Shown here piece after piece: positions 1-8,090 of a DNA stretch of 64,000 nucleotides. Positions within the stretch are counted from its first letter, which is position 1. Each line of letters starts with the position of its first letter. The stretch spans positions 1-64,000 of the forward strand of contig CADBYC010000015.1 of the NCBI GenBank assembly GCA_902798755.1, read 5' to 3'. The notes under the pieces are model-generated. The model was not told where the DNA came from. It ran no database searches and was given only the letters and a program-made list of their open reading frames with translations. This stretch comes from an uncultured Ruminococcus sp. GTDB lineage: Bacteria; Bacillota; Clostridia; Oscillospirales; Acutalibacteraceae. The translations under genes were made by a program, and so were the position numbers.

Positions 1-15
1 CTGAGCTACAGAGGC
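1..15 (-). tRNA. partial tRNA (5' end only)
   Basis: Read on the minus strand, the window edge begins with an acceptor-like GCCTCTG, then TA and the D-stem start GCTCAG, the standard opening of a tRNA. Only about 15 bases are inside the window, so the anticodon is not visible and the identity is unknown. It lies 5 bases from the 3' end of the Asp tRNA, so it would be the last visible member of the same tRNA cluster. Confidence 0.6.
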
Positions 16-20
16 AAAAG

Positions 21-97
21 TGGCGACCCGGAACGGGCTCGAACCGTCGACCTCTAGCGTGACAGGCTAGCGTTCTAACCAACTGAACTACCGGGCC
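21..97 (-). tRNA. tRNA-Asp (GTC)
   Basis: The minus strand folds as a complete 77-base tRNA. The acceptor GGCCCGG pairs with CCGGGTC, the D arm contains AGTTCAGTTGGTTAGAAC, and the anticodon loop CTGTCAC gives anticodon GTC. The T arm contains GGTTCGAGCCC. The 3' CCA is encoded. It is clustered with a Val tRNA directly upstream in the direction of transcription. Confidence 0.95.
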
Positions 98-103
98 GTT
101 TCT

Positions 104-179
104 TGGTGGGAACAACAGGGCTCGAACCTGTGACCCCCTGCTTGTAAGGCAGGTGCTCTCCCAGCTGAGCTATGCTCCC
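104..179 (-). tRNA. tRNA-Val (TAC)
   Basis: This is a complete 76-base minus-strand tRNA. The acceptor GGGAGCA pairs with TGTTCCC, the D arm contains AGCTCAGCTGGGAGAGC, and the anticodon loop CTTACAA gives TAC. The T arm contains GGTTCGAGCCC and an encoded CCA follows. Only six bases separate it from the Asp tRNA, so the two are probably co-transcribed. Confidence 0.96.
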
Positions 180-259
180 CAACCGTTCGCCTCTTTGTTT
201 GCGACTCGTATATAATACTATATCTTGATAAAAAAGTCAAGGGGTTTTTTCAACTTTTT

Positions 260-1135
260 TTATTTTTTCTTTAATAAGTCTTTCAGCTCCGCTTCATCAA
301 AGACATAGTGCTTGTTGCAGAAGCGGCAATTCGCCTCGGCGCCGTGGTTCTCGTCGATCATCGCCTTTATCTCTTCTTTCGGCATCGCGGCGATCAGATC
401 GCGTATCTTCTCCTTGGAACAGCCGCACACATAGTCGACGGGATATTCGTCGAGCACCTCGACCTCAAACCCGCTGAGCGCTTCCTTGCACATATCAAGC
501 GCGGTCATGCCCTTCGCGAGCATAGTGGTGACGGAATCGAGCTTTGACACATTCTCCTCGATCCTGTCGATGGTAGTATCGTCCGCACCGGGGAGCAGCT
601 GGATCAGCAGACCGCCCGACAGCAATACCTGTGCGCTTTCCTTGTCGATCAGCACGCCTAAGGCGCAGACGGTAGGGATCTGCTCACTCGTCGCGTAATA
701 ATTGGTGATATCCTCGGCGATCTCGCCCGATACGATCGGGATCTTGCCGATATACGGCTCGCCCTCGCCAAAATCCTTCATCACGCTGATCACGCCCGCG
801 CCGACCGCAGCCGCGACGTTCAGCTTGCCGTTTTCATAATGCGTAGTGGGACAATCGGGATTGGTGACAAAGCCCTTGACGTTACCGCTGCTGTCGGCGA
901 CCGCCATGAACGCGCCCAAGTCGCCGTCGCCCTCAAAGCGGATATTCAGCATAGACTTGGACGATTTGAGCTGAGCGCCCATCATCGAGGCGGCGGACAG
1001 CAGTCTGCCTAACGCGGCGGAAGCCACGGGAGAAGTATGATGAATGACGCTCGCCTTGTAGGCGATATCGGTCGAATCGATCGCGGAAACCATCACGGCT
1101 CCGTCAGAGGTGATACATCTGATGATTTTATCCAT
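260..1135 (-). CDS. hslO: Hsp33 redox-regulated chaperone
   Basis: Hsp33 is a cytoplasmic holdase activated by oxidation of a C-terminal zinc centre. The protein is 291 residues, the usual family length. The N-terminal domain starts MDKIIRCITSDGAVMVSAID, and the central region has the family-like GVISVMKDFGEGEPYIG. The C terminus carries the four zinc cysteines as CGCS near residue 237 and CRFC near residue 270, matching the CxC plus CxxC redox switch. It is the last gene before the tRNA cluster and lies 42 bases downstream of a methyltransferase gene on the same strand. The intact cysteines suggest a functional oxidative-stress chaperone. Confidence 0.95.
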   Translation of the reverse strand: MDKIIRCITSDGAVMVSAIDSTDIAYKASVIHHTSPVASAALGRLLSAASMMGAQLKSSKSMLNIRFEGDGDLGAFMAVADSSGNVKGFVTNPDCPTTHYENGKLNVAAAVGAGVISVMKDFGEGEPYIGKIPIVSGEIAEDITNYYATSEQIPTVCALGVLIDKESAQVLLSGGLLIQLLPGADDTTIDRIEENVSKLDSVTTMLAKGMTALDMCKEALSGFEVEVLDEYPVDYVCGCSKEKIRDLIAAMPKEEIKAMIDENHGAEANCRFCNKHYVFDEAELKDLLKKK

Positions 1136-1177
1136 TGAAGTTCCTTTCTATCCTATGCGCCCTTCACAAAAGGGTGA

Positions 1178-1936
1178 TTATTCCCTGTTGATCGCTTCTC
1201 TGATACGCGCGACAAATACGGCGCGGTCACTGTCGGCTTGCAGGGGATCTGTGCTCATATCGCGGTACACCGCTTTGACTTCAAAGCCCGACTGCGAGAG
1301 CATTTCTGTCAGCTCGTCAATCTCATAGGCGCGCTCCTTGAAATGCTCGCTGTATCGGCGGTACGTCTCCCCCTCGCGTTCGAACAGGTCAAGGTCGATA
1401 TTGATGATATTATTTTCTTTCAAAGAATTTTGCCAAACGCAATACACCTTGTCGGTATCATAGACAAAGGTATTGTTCGCAAGGATATGCCGATGCTTGT
1501 AGACGGTATTGACGTCAAAGACAAAGTAGCCGTCCTCATTCATGAACAGCGCGACGCGGTCAAATACCCGTTGCAGCTTTGCTTTATCGGTGATATGGTT
1601 CAGGCTGTCAAGCGTACAGATACAGGTGTCGATCGTGCCGTACAGGTCAAGATTCTCCATCTGCTGACACAAAAAGAGCATCTCGAGCCCCTCGTCATAC
1701 GCCTTGTCCATCGCTTGGCTGAGCATATCGTAGGAGCCGTCGACGCCGAAGATATCCACTCCCCTGCGCTTAAGCTCGACGGTCAGCGAGCCTGTACCGC
1801 AGGCAAGATCGAGCGACAAGCCCCAGTCATGACCGTATAAAGATAAAACGCTCTGAATATAATCAGCGCGTTTTGAGTAATCCACATTAAAGGTAAGGTT
1901 GTCGTAAAACTGTGAAAAAAGCTGATACCCGCTCAT
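1178..1936 (-). CDS. class I SAM-dependent methyltransferase
   Basis: This 252-residue cytoplasmic protein has a Rossmann methyltransferase fold. Motif I is LDLACGTGSL at about residues 43-52, followed by the acidic loop VDGSYDML that would bind the SAM ribose. The N-terminal YQLFSQFYDNLT is typical of the Methyltransf_25/11 group next to hslO or yerC in Clostridia. Its start codon overlaps the stop of the TrpR-like gene by four bases (ATGA), so the two are translationally coupled. The methyl acceptor cannot be told from sequence; a small-molecule or tRNA substrate are both possible. Confidence 0.85.
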   Translation of the reverse strand: MSGYQLFSQFYDNLTFNVDYSKRADYIQSVLSLYGHDWGLSLDLACGTGSLTVELKRRGVDIFGVDGSYDMLSQAMDKAYDEGLEMLFLCQQMENLDLYGTIDTCICTLDSLNHITDKAKLQRVFDRVALFMNEDGYFVFDVNTVYKHRHILANNTFVYDTDKVYCVWQNSLKENNIINIDLDLFEREGETYRRYSEHFKERAYEIDELTEMLSQSGFEVKAVYRDMSTDPLQADSDRAVFVARIREAINRE

Positions 1937-2229
1937 TCTTCTTCCTTCAAACGCTCAAAGACAAGGCTGTAGCCGCCCGCGTTCTCATAATCCAGCGAGC
2001 GCTTGACGCGGCTGATGGTGGCGGTAGAAGCGCCTGTCGCCTCGACGATCTTGTTGTATACCATATTCTTGTCCAGCATCATCGCTACGGCAAAACGCTG
2101 AGACAGCGCTTTCAGCTCGGGAATGGTGCACAGATCCTTAAAGAATGCCTCACATTCCTCGACGGTCTCAAGGGTCAGGATCGCTTTATATAAGTCTTTC
2201 GTAAATTCGGTATTGGGTTTTGCAGCCAT
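1933..2229 (-). CDS. YerC/YecD family TrpR-like DNA-binding protein
   Basis: This 98-residue protein has the TrpR-type helix-turn-helix. The pattern LCTIPELKALSQRFAVAMML and then the recognition helix ATGASTATISRVKRSL are characteristic of the YerC/YecD family. I place the start at ATG 2229 (MAAKPNTEF) rather than further upstream because AAGGAG lies about seven bases before it. The family is a set of putative transcriptional regulators of unsettled function, found in Firmicutes. No ligand or operator can be read here. It forms an overlapping pair with the methyltransferase downstream. Confidence 0.85.
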   Translation of the reverse strand: MAAKPNTEFTKDLYKAILTLETVEECEAFFKDLCTIPELKALSQRFAVAMMLDKNMVYNKIVEATGASTATISRVKRSLDYENAGGYSLVFERLKEEE

Positions 2230-2410
2230 AGTTTTACTCCTTAATGATCCATAGAACATATTTCTTACTTTAATATTTTAACACACGAAAACGCAAATGT
2301 AAATAGAAAAAAATATTTATTGCATAAATATTTATACACGATTTAAAGCGAGATAATCTAAAGCCGCCTGTCCCCTAAGGCGACAGGAATCATCAAATAA
2401 GCTCCCCCGG

Positions 2411-2684
2411 TACAAGCACTGAAGTGTCCGCCGGACATTTTAATCGGTTGAGATGGGGCTGTCGCACTAAGAAATGCAATAGCCCCTTTGAGTGTCATTC
2501 TGAGCTTTAGCGAAGAATCTTATAGTGCAATTTATCCAATTAGTATACACCTATCATGTGTAATCTAACAGAAAAGTGAGCACTCTCAGATTCTTCACTT
2601 GCGTTCAGAATGACATTTTTTATTTTGCGACAGCCCCATGACTTGTGATCGCCACAGCCCCTAAAGGGGCTTCGCAATGACTGT
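2411..2684. repeat. nested palindromic intergenic repeat
   Basis: The 464-base gap between the TrpR-like gene and the metalloprotease gene (2230-2723) has no credible ORF. It contains a large imperfect inverted repeat: GGGGCTGTCGCA near 2455 pairs with TGCGACAGCCCC near 2626, and GTCATTCTGAGC near 2498 pairs with a TCAGAATGAC copy near 2606. The left side begins with the CAAGCACT module followed by TTTTAATCGGTTGAGAT that recurs at 19172 and 50832. The right end is a REP-like copy ending CGCAATGAC. Several repeat families appear to have nested here. Confidence 0.7.
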
Positions 2685-2723
2685 TAAACAAATACGCTCC
2701 CGCGTATGCAGGAGCGCTACAGG

Positions 2724-3101
2724 TTATTTGATGGTATATCCCTTGGATTCAAGATACTTGCAGATCTGTTCGTCGTCGTAATACTCGAGATCGTCAGCGC
2801 CGGCAAGATATTCATTGTGGTGCTTTAGCTCATGCACCAGCACTCTTCTGAGGATCTGGCGATATTCATCGAGCGTTTTATTGCGATAGACGCGGACGAT
2901 ACTGCCGTAATAGATCTTGATGGACTTGCCTAAATTATCGCGGACGTACACGCCGAGTATGTAGAGGTCGTTGTTCTGCGCGTACCAATGATAACGAAAG
3001 CCGTCCTCTAAGACGATACCGCCGTTTAACTCACGGTACAGGTCTTTAGGCAGCGTTTCGGCGATCTCGTCAAGGATCGCGCCGCATTCTTCATACGTCA
3101 T
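2724..3101 (-). CDS. small zincin-type metallopeptidase (pfam06262-like)
   Basis: This is a 125-residue protein with the zinc motif HELKH in VLVHELKHHNEY near residue 91, followed by a downstream acidic stretch. It matches the compact DUF1025/zincin_1 metallopeptidase family, whose members are about 110-130 residues and have no signal peptide. HExxH would supply two zinc ligands and the general base. It starts four bases after sigA ends and is probably in the same transcript. The biological substrate of this family is unknown. Confidence 0.8.
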   Translation of the reverse strand: MTYEECGAILDEIAETLPKDLYRELNGGIVLEDGFRYHWYAQNNDLYILGVYVRDNLGKSIKIYYGSIVRVYRNKTLDEYRQILRRVLVHELKHHNEYLAGADDLEYYDDEQICKYLESKGYTIK

Positions 3102-3104
3102 CGC

Positions 3105-4217
3105 TTAGTCGAGGAAGTCTTTGAGCTTCTTGGAGCGGGACGGATGGCGGAGCTTTCTCAGCGCCTTCGCCTCGATCTGGCGGATACGCTCACGGGTGAC
3201 GTTGAACTCCTTGCCGACCTCTTCGAGGGTGCGGCTTCTGCCGTCCTCGAGACCGAAGCGCAGACGGAGCACCTTCTCCTCACGGGGAGTCAGGGTGTCG
3301 AGCACCTCCATGAGCTGTTCGCGCAGCATGGTGTGGCTTGCCGCGTCAGCGGGAGCGGGAGCGTCGTCGTCGGGGATAAAGTCGCCTAAGTGGCTGTCCT
3401 CTTCCTCACCGATCGGGGTCTCGAGAGAAACAGGCTCCTGCGCCACGCGCATGATCTCGCGCACCTTATCGACAGGCATATTCAGTACCTCGGCGATCTC
3501 GTCGGCGGAGGGCTCTCTGCCGTTCTGATGCAGAAGCTGAGAAGAGACCTTCTTGACCTTATTGATGGTCTCGACCATGTGGACAGGGATACGGATCGTA
3601 CGCGCCTGATCCGCGATCGCACGGGTGATCGCCTGACGGATCCACCATGTCGCGTAGGTAGAGAACTTGAAGCCCTTGGTATAATCGAACTTCTCGACCG
3701 CCTTGATCAGACCGAGGTTACCCTCCTGGATCAGATCGAGGAAGTGCATACCGCGTCCGAGATAGCGCTTCGCGATACTGACGACCAGTCGCAGGTTCGC
3801 TTCGGAAAGGCGCTTTTTGGCGTTGACGTCGCCCTCGGAGATCTTGATCGCCAGCTCGACCTCCTCTTCGGGAGTCAACAGCGGTACGCGGCCGATCTCC
3901 TTGAGGTAGACCTTGACAGGGTCGTCGATAGAGATATTGTCGGAAGTATCGACAGTGGCGTTGTCGCCGCCTTCGTCCTCGTCCTTGACGTTACCGTCGA
4001 GATCGAGGTTGTCGATGTTCAGATCCTCTTCAAGATCGGTCTCGACGATCTCGATCCCTGACGCTTCAAGGGAATCATACAGCTTTTCAAGCTGTTCGGG
4101 GTCGATATCCATCTCGCCGATGGCGTCGAGGATATCCTTATTGGTAATTTTACCTTTTACCTTCGCGAGATCGGTCAATTCCTTTAAAAGGCTCTTCTTA
4201 TCTGTTGCTGCGGACAT
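3105..4217 (-). CDS. sigA: primary sigma factor SigA/RpoD
   Basis: This 370-residue protein is the housekeeping sigma-70 subunit of RNA polymerase. An acidic N-terminal segment (region 1.1-like) is followed by region 1.2 ([17 protein letters not shown], about residue 98). The region 2 core contains [20 protein letters not shown] and [20 protein letters not shown]. Region 3 starts at HMVETINK, and region 4 contains [18 protein letters not shown] and the helix-turn-helix [16 protein letters not shown]. The dnaG-sigA order is the classical macromolecular-synthesis operon arrangement of Firmicutes. The start is chosen at MSAATDKK. Confidence 0.97.
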   Translation of the reverse strand: MSAATDKKSLLKELTDLAKVKGKITNKDILDAIGEMDIDPEQLEKLYDSLEASGIEIVETDLEEDLNIDNLDLDGNVKDEDEGGDNATVDTSDNISIDDPVKVYLKEIGRVPLLTPEEEVELAIKISEGDVNAKKRLSEANLRLVVSIAKRYLGRGMHFLDLIQEGNLGLIKAVEKFDYTKGFKFSTYATWWIRQAITRAIADQARTIRIPVHMVETINKVKKVSSQLLHQNGREPSADEIAEVLNMPVDKVREIMRVAQEPVSLETPIGEEEDSHLGDFIPDDDAPAPADAASHTMLREQLMEVLDTLTPREEKVLRLRFGLEDGRSRTLEEVGKEFNVTRERIRQIEAKALRKLRHPSRSKKLKDFLD

Positions 4218-4308
4218 AGGGTATCATCCTTTCTGATTAACTGTCCATGCGTTGCCGCATTTTCAAGTGATTGGTTATGTGATATATGATAAACTCCTCA
4301 GACGGAGA

Positions 4309-6093
4309 TCATTGATCATTTGGCTTGGTCTTTTTGCTTTTGAGGTTTGAGAACAGATCGGTGAATTCCTCGGCGGAGCTGTTGCGGATATCCTGCTCGG
4401 TCGGCTTTGAGCTTTCATCAAGTATGACCCCGATGAATTCGTCCAGCGCCTCTCTCGTATGCGGCATATTCTTATATTTATCCGCGATCTCAACGATCTT
4501 GCTCTGCTCCTCAGAGGTAAAATCTCTCGACAACGCCGTGAGCGGATCGAGATTGTTTAATATTCTCTCAGAGAAATATTCATACAGCTTTCGGCTGAAA
4601 TCCGTCGTAAAATCCTCGGGCTTTACCCGCTCGTGGATATAGGTCAGCCTGTCGGGGTGGTTGATAAGGTATGCGATCAGGCTCTCCTCGGCGTTGGTCG
4701 CGCGCAGATTGGAAGCGTGCTGAGGATTCACCCTGTCGTCGCGCGCGGAAAGACTCCGCTGCGCCTGACTGAACTCATTCTTTCGATAGGCGCGCCGTCT
4801 GCGCTTAAGTCCGTTATCCACCTGCTCCTTGATGGACGAAACGGAAACGCCCGTTTCATCGCTGAGCTTGGATGCGTAGATCTCGCGCTCCATGGGATTA
4901 TCCAGCTCGCACAACAGGTTGACCGCTTCATTGAGGTAGTTGAGCTTGTCCTGCGTCGCGTTCATATCGTACCGCGCCTTGAGCTTACTCATACGGTAAT
5001 CCATGTCGTTGCCGCTGCCGTTGATGATATTCTGAAAGGCGGCGTGTCCCTGATCGCCGTGGCGGCGGATAAACTCGTCGGGGTCTTTGCCGTCGGGGAT
5101 CGTGATGACCCTGACGATCAGCCCCGCCTTGCGCAGGATGTCGATCGCGCGGGCGGTCGCTTTCTGACCCGCTTCATCCGCGTCATAGCAGATAAGGACT
5201 TCCTTACAGTAGCGCTTCATCAGCGCCGCCTGGTCGGGGGTCAGCGCCGTACCGAGGGTGGCGACGGCATTGGTAAAGCCCGCCTGATTCAGCGAAATGA
5301 CGTCCATATAGCCTTCGCATAAGATCAGCGAATCGCTCTTTGAGTTCTTCGCGTTGTTCAGCGAGAACAGGTTGTTGCTTTTGTTGAACACCAGCGTGTC
5401 GGAGGTATTCAGGTATTTCGGCTTTTGGTCGGACATGATACGTCCGCCGAAAGCGATCACATTGCCGCGCACGTCGATGATCGGGAACATCACGCGGTTA
5501 TAAAAGCGGTCGAGCACCGAATTGCCCGATCGGGATTTGAATACTAAGTTCGCGGCGATCATCTCGTTCTCGGTAAAGCCGCGCGAACGCAGGTGATCGC
5601 CTAAAGCGAAACGCTCGTCGGGAGCAAAGCCCAGACCGAAATGACGGATCGTCCTGTCGGCAAGTCCGCGGTTTCTGAGGTACGAAAGCCCCTGCGCGCC
5701 CTCTTTTGAGATCAGCTTCTGATAATAAAAGCGCGCCGCCTCGCGGTTCGCTTCATAAATACGGGTGCGCATCTTGCTCAGCGAGTCGTCGTAGTCGTCC
5801 TCGGGCATGGACATACCCGCCCTTTGCGCGAGGAATTTGACCGCCTCCATGTAATCGAGGTTCTCGATCTTCATGACGAAGGTGATCACGTCGCCGCCCG
5901 CGCCGCAGCCGAAGCAGTGGAACAAGCCGTTCTCCGTCCTGATATGGAAGGAAGGCGTTTTCTCGCCGTGGAACGGACACAAGCCGACAAGGTCTCGCCC
6001 GCCGCGCTTGAGCTGCATATACGCCCCGGCGAGCTCGCCGAGATCGTTGCGGTATTTGATTTCTCTGATAAAGTCATCCGATAAACGTGCCAT
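4309..6093 (-). CDS. dnaG: DNA primase DnaG
   Basis: This 594-residue primase makes RNA primers at the replication fork. The N-terminal zinc ribbon reads CPFHGEKTPSFHI then FHCFGCGAGGD (residues about 39-66). The RNA-polymerase core contains GFAPDERFALGDHL, VMFPIIDVRGNVIAFGGR and PKYLNTSDT. The TOPRIM domain has LILCEGYMDVISL, with the metal-binding acid of ICYDADEAG (about 300). The C-terminal part is the DnaB-interaction region. It is directly upstream of sigA, 91 bases apart, in the conserved dnaG-sigA operon. Confidence 0.97.
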   Translation of the reverse strand: MARLSDDFIREIKYRNDLGELAGAYMQLKRGGRDLVGLCPFHGEKTPSFHIRTENGLFHCFGCGAGGDVITFVMKIENLDYMEAVKFLAQRAGMSMPEDDYDDSLSKMRTRIYEANREAARFYYQKLISKEGAQGLSYLRNRGLADRTIRHFGLGFAPDERFALGDHLRSRGFTENEMIAANLVFKSRSGNSVLDRFYNRVMFPIIDVRGNVIAFGGRIMSDQKPKYLNTSDTLVFNKSNNLFSLNNAKNSKSDSLILCEGYMDVISLNQAGFTNAVATLGTALTPDQAALMKRYCKEVLICYDADEAGQKATARAIDILRKAGLIVRVITIPDGKDPDEFIRRHGDQGHAAFQNIINGSGNDMDYRMSKLKARYDMNATQDKLNYLNEAVNLLCELDNPMEREIYASKLSDETGVSVSSIKEQVDNGLKRRRRAYRKNEFSQAQRSLSARDDRVNPQHASNLRATNAEESLIAYLINHPDRLTYIHERVKPEDFTTDFSRKLYEYFSERILNNLDPLTALSRDFTSEEQSKIVEIADKYKNMPHTREALDEFIGVILDESSKPTEQDIRNSSAEEFTDLFSNLKSKKTKPNDQ

Positions 6094-6257
6094 AATCTCT
6101 CTCTTTCACTCTCTGTCAATGCTGACGGTATTCATTATTCACACTTACGATAACGCCTTAACTTTCGATTATTCGTAACAAACTGCGAATATTCACGGTC
6201 AAAAAAGGCGGTCACATATATTAATTACGCAAAAATCGCGCGTTACCCTTTAATTTT

Positions 6258-6881
6258 TCAACTTTTTTCAAAAAATTCTTTATTTATCTCTACTGCCGCG
6301 TATTTTCCCGAGGATTCCTCACTCAGCGACTTGTTGAATGCGGGCAGATCGTCTTCAGGCAGATGGAAGCGGATCGACACCTCGTCGGCAAAGTCGGAGT
6401 CGTCGATGCTGCCGCGGAATTTCGCGACCAAAGCGGGGATCTTGCCGTACATGGTATAGGAGCAAGTCAGCGTGCATACGCTGCACATCTCCATCTCCAT
6501 CTCCCCCGCCGCGTCAATACCGAGCTTAGCCGCCGCGGAATACGCGCGCACCAGGCCGCCCGCACCCAGCAGCACGCCGCCGAAATAGCGGGTGACGACC
6601 ACGACGCAGTCGGTGATGCCGCGCTTGCGGATCGAGTCAAGAACGGGGATGCCCGCCGTGCCCTGCGGCTCGTTATCGTCGCTGTAGCGCGAAACCCCCT
6701 CGTCGCGGATCACATAGGCATAGACATTGTGACGCGCGTCCCAATGCTTCGATTTGATTTCATTGATAAAAGCGATCGCCTCGTCCTGCGTTTTCACAGG
6801 CTTGCAATAGCCGATAAAGCGCGATCGCTTCTCGACCAGCTCATCAAAGGCGAACTCTCTGACGGTTTTATAAGTATTCAT
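6258..6881 (-). CDS. yigZ: YigZ/IMPACT family protein
   Basis: A 207-residue protein if begun at ATG 6881 (MNTYKTV); a TTG at 6893 would add four residues, and neither start has a strong ribosome-binding site. It carries the UPF0029/IMPACT N-terminal domain: KRSRFIGYCKPV, then KSKHWDARHNVYAYV, GEPQGTAG-like DDNEPQGTAGIPVL, and VVVTRYFGGVLLGAGGLVRAY. The second half matches the YigZ C-terminal ferredoxin-like domain. The family is widespread and linked to translation control in eukaryotes, with no settled bacterial role. A 163-base AT-rich gap lies upstream of its stop toward dnaG. Confidence 0.88.
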   Translation of the reverse strand: MNTYKTVREFAFDELVEKRSRFIGYCKPVKTQDEAIAFINEIKSKHWDARHNVYAYVIRDEGVSRYSDDNEPQGTAGIPVLDSIRKRGITDCVVVVTRYFGGVLLGAGGLVRAYSAAAKLGIDAAGEMEMEMCSVCTLTCSYTMYGKIPALVAKFRGSIDDSDFADEVSIRFHLPEDDLPAFNKSLSEESSGKYAAVEINKEFFEKS

Positions 6882-6907
6882 AACGTTAAACAATTCAAAT
6901 AATTAAT

Positions 6908-6934
6908 AAGGCGGTACCGATGTACCGCCTTAAG
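6908..6934 (-). terminator. rho-independent terminator after rpmE
   Basis: A near-perfect palindrome, AGGCGGTACATCGGTACCGCCT on the minus strand, is followed by TATTAATTATTT. It lies just past the rpmE stop codon and before yigZ. The T tract is weak, so termination may be partial. Confidence 0.65.
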
Positions 6935-6944
6935 CTCTGTTTCA

Positions 6945-7121
6945 TTATTTCTCCATACCGAAGCGCTTCTTGAAACGGTCAACACGGCCGCCTGTATCAA
7001 CAAGCTTCTGTTTACCGGTAAAGAACGGATGGCACTTGGAGCAAATTTCAACACGGATATCCTTACCGCAAGCGCAGGTAATGGTAGTCTGGCCATAATT
7101 AGGATGGATCTTTTCCTGCAT
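6945..7121 (-). CDS. rpmE: 50S ribosomal protein L31
   Basis: This is a 58-residue ribosomal protein that begins [16 protein letters not shown]. It has the zinc-binding cysteine pattern CACG plus CSKC and the family signature [10 protein letters not shown], so it is the zinc-containing L31 type. ATG 7121 is preferred over the upstream in-frame GTG 7139 because GAGGTG lies at the right distance. The protein sits at the bottom of the large subunit central protuberance and bridges to the 30S subunit. Confidence 0.96.
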   Translation of the reverse strand: MQEKIHPNYGQTTITCACGKDIRVEICSKCHPFFTGKQKLVDTGGRVDRFKKRFGMEK

Positions 7122-7246
7122 TTCATTCACCTCTTTCACATAGCCATTTTACGTGTAGCCATAATTAACATAGGTATTATACACTAATAAATTGCAAAAT
7201 GCAAGTCTTTTTTGATATTTTTCCGAACAAAAGCGGAAAAGGAAAG

Positions 7247-8023
7247 CTACTGAGCCGCCAAATAGGCGAGATATTCGTCAAAATCCATGTCGAGCTCGCG
7301 CATTTTGTAGGCGTGGGTGCGCCCGATATAGCGGAACAGATGGGAGGAATACTCCATGCCGCCGGCGTTCTCCTTATCGGGATAACGCAGGACAAAGCCG
7401 TAGTCCACGCTGTAGCGCATGAGCCACGCGTAGGCGGGCGTATCGGCGAACTTGCCGTCCGTTTTCACGGTCAGATACACCACAAGTCCCGTTTGCAACT
7501 CGTTCTCCCCCGCGGGCGGGGATTCCTTCTTCACGTGCGCTTCCGCCATGACAAGGCTCGCCTTGGACTTTTCGCGGTACTGTGACACGGCGTCTTTGTA
7601 CTTCTCGTCAAGGTCGCTGTAGGACGTATATCCCTCGACCACCATCAGGTCGTAGCCGTTCTCAGCCGCCTTATCGACCATTTCTCTCAGGCTTTGGGCG
7701 GCACCTTTGTCGATCAGGATACCGCAGGCTTCCTCTGTCTCAGGGACAAAATCCGCGCTGAGCCTGGAGCCTGAATTGACCGCGCGGTAAAACATGGGAT
7801 TATCGGACGCGGTGTCGGCGCTGATATTCTCGGACGGCTTGACGGCGCTGAGCTCCTTGACAGAATTGACGTAAAACTTGTAGCCGAAGAAGATACCGAC
7901 CAGCAGGATCGCGATCATGACGAGCGGCAGGATGAACAGCAAGGCGCGCTGGTTCTGCGTCTTGTTCTCTTCCCGCGCTTTTTGCTCTTCAAACGCGCCG
8001 CGATTTACTTTTCTCGGTTTCAT
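7247..8023 (-). CDS. VanY/M15-like protein with degenerate zinc site
   Basis: This 258-residue protein has a basic cytoplasmic N-tail, one membrane anchor (LFILPLVMIAILLVGIFFGY) and an extracellular domain resembling M15 D-alanyl-D-alanine carboxypeptidases. Family landmarks are LMVVEGYTSYSDLDEKY, LQTGLVVYL, YGFVLRYPDKE and HLFRYIG. In active members the middle motif is SxHxxGxxxD; here the aligned His is Leu and the Asp is Tyr, and the final ExxH is disturbed (EYSSHLFRY). Zinc binding is therefore doubtful and it may be a binding pseudoenzyme. ATG 8023 (MKPRKVN) was chosen; a TTG at 8044 behind GGCAGGA is possible. Confidence 0.7.
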   Translation of the reverse strand: MKPRKVNRGAFEEQKAREENKTQNQRALLFILPLVMIAILLVGIFFGYKFYVNSVKELSAVKPSENISADTASDNPMFYRAVNSGSRLSADFVPETEEACGILIDKGAAQSLREMVDKAAENGYDLMVVEGYTSYSDLDEKYKDAVSQYREKSKASLVMAEAHVKKESPPAGENELQTGLVVYLTVKTDGKFADTPAYAWLMRYSVDYGFVLRYPDKENAGGMEYSSHLFRYIGRTHAYKMRELDMDFDEYLAYLAAQ

Positions 8024-8090
8024 GTTACGTAGCTTTCTGCTCAATTTGTCCTGCCTTATTAAGCCTCCCCTTTCTGAGGGAGTCAATTAA

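Noticed and set aside
3121..4236. Long plus-strand open frames opposite sigA
   Set aside because: They are antisense to a well-conserved gene, arise from codon bias and have no ribosome-binding site or homology.
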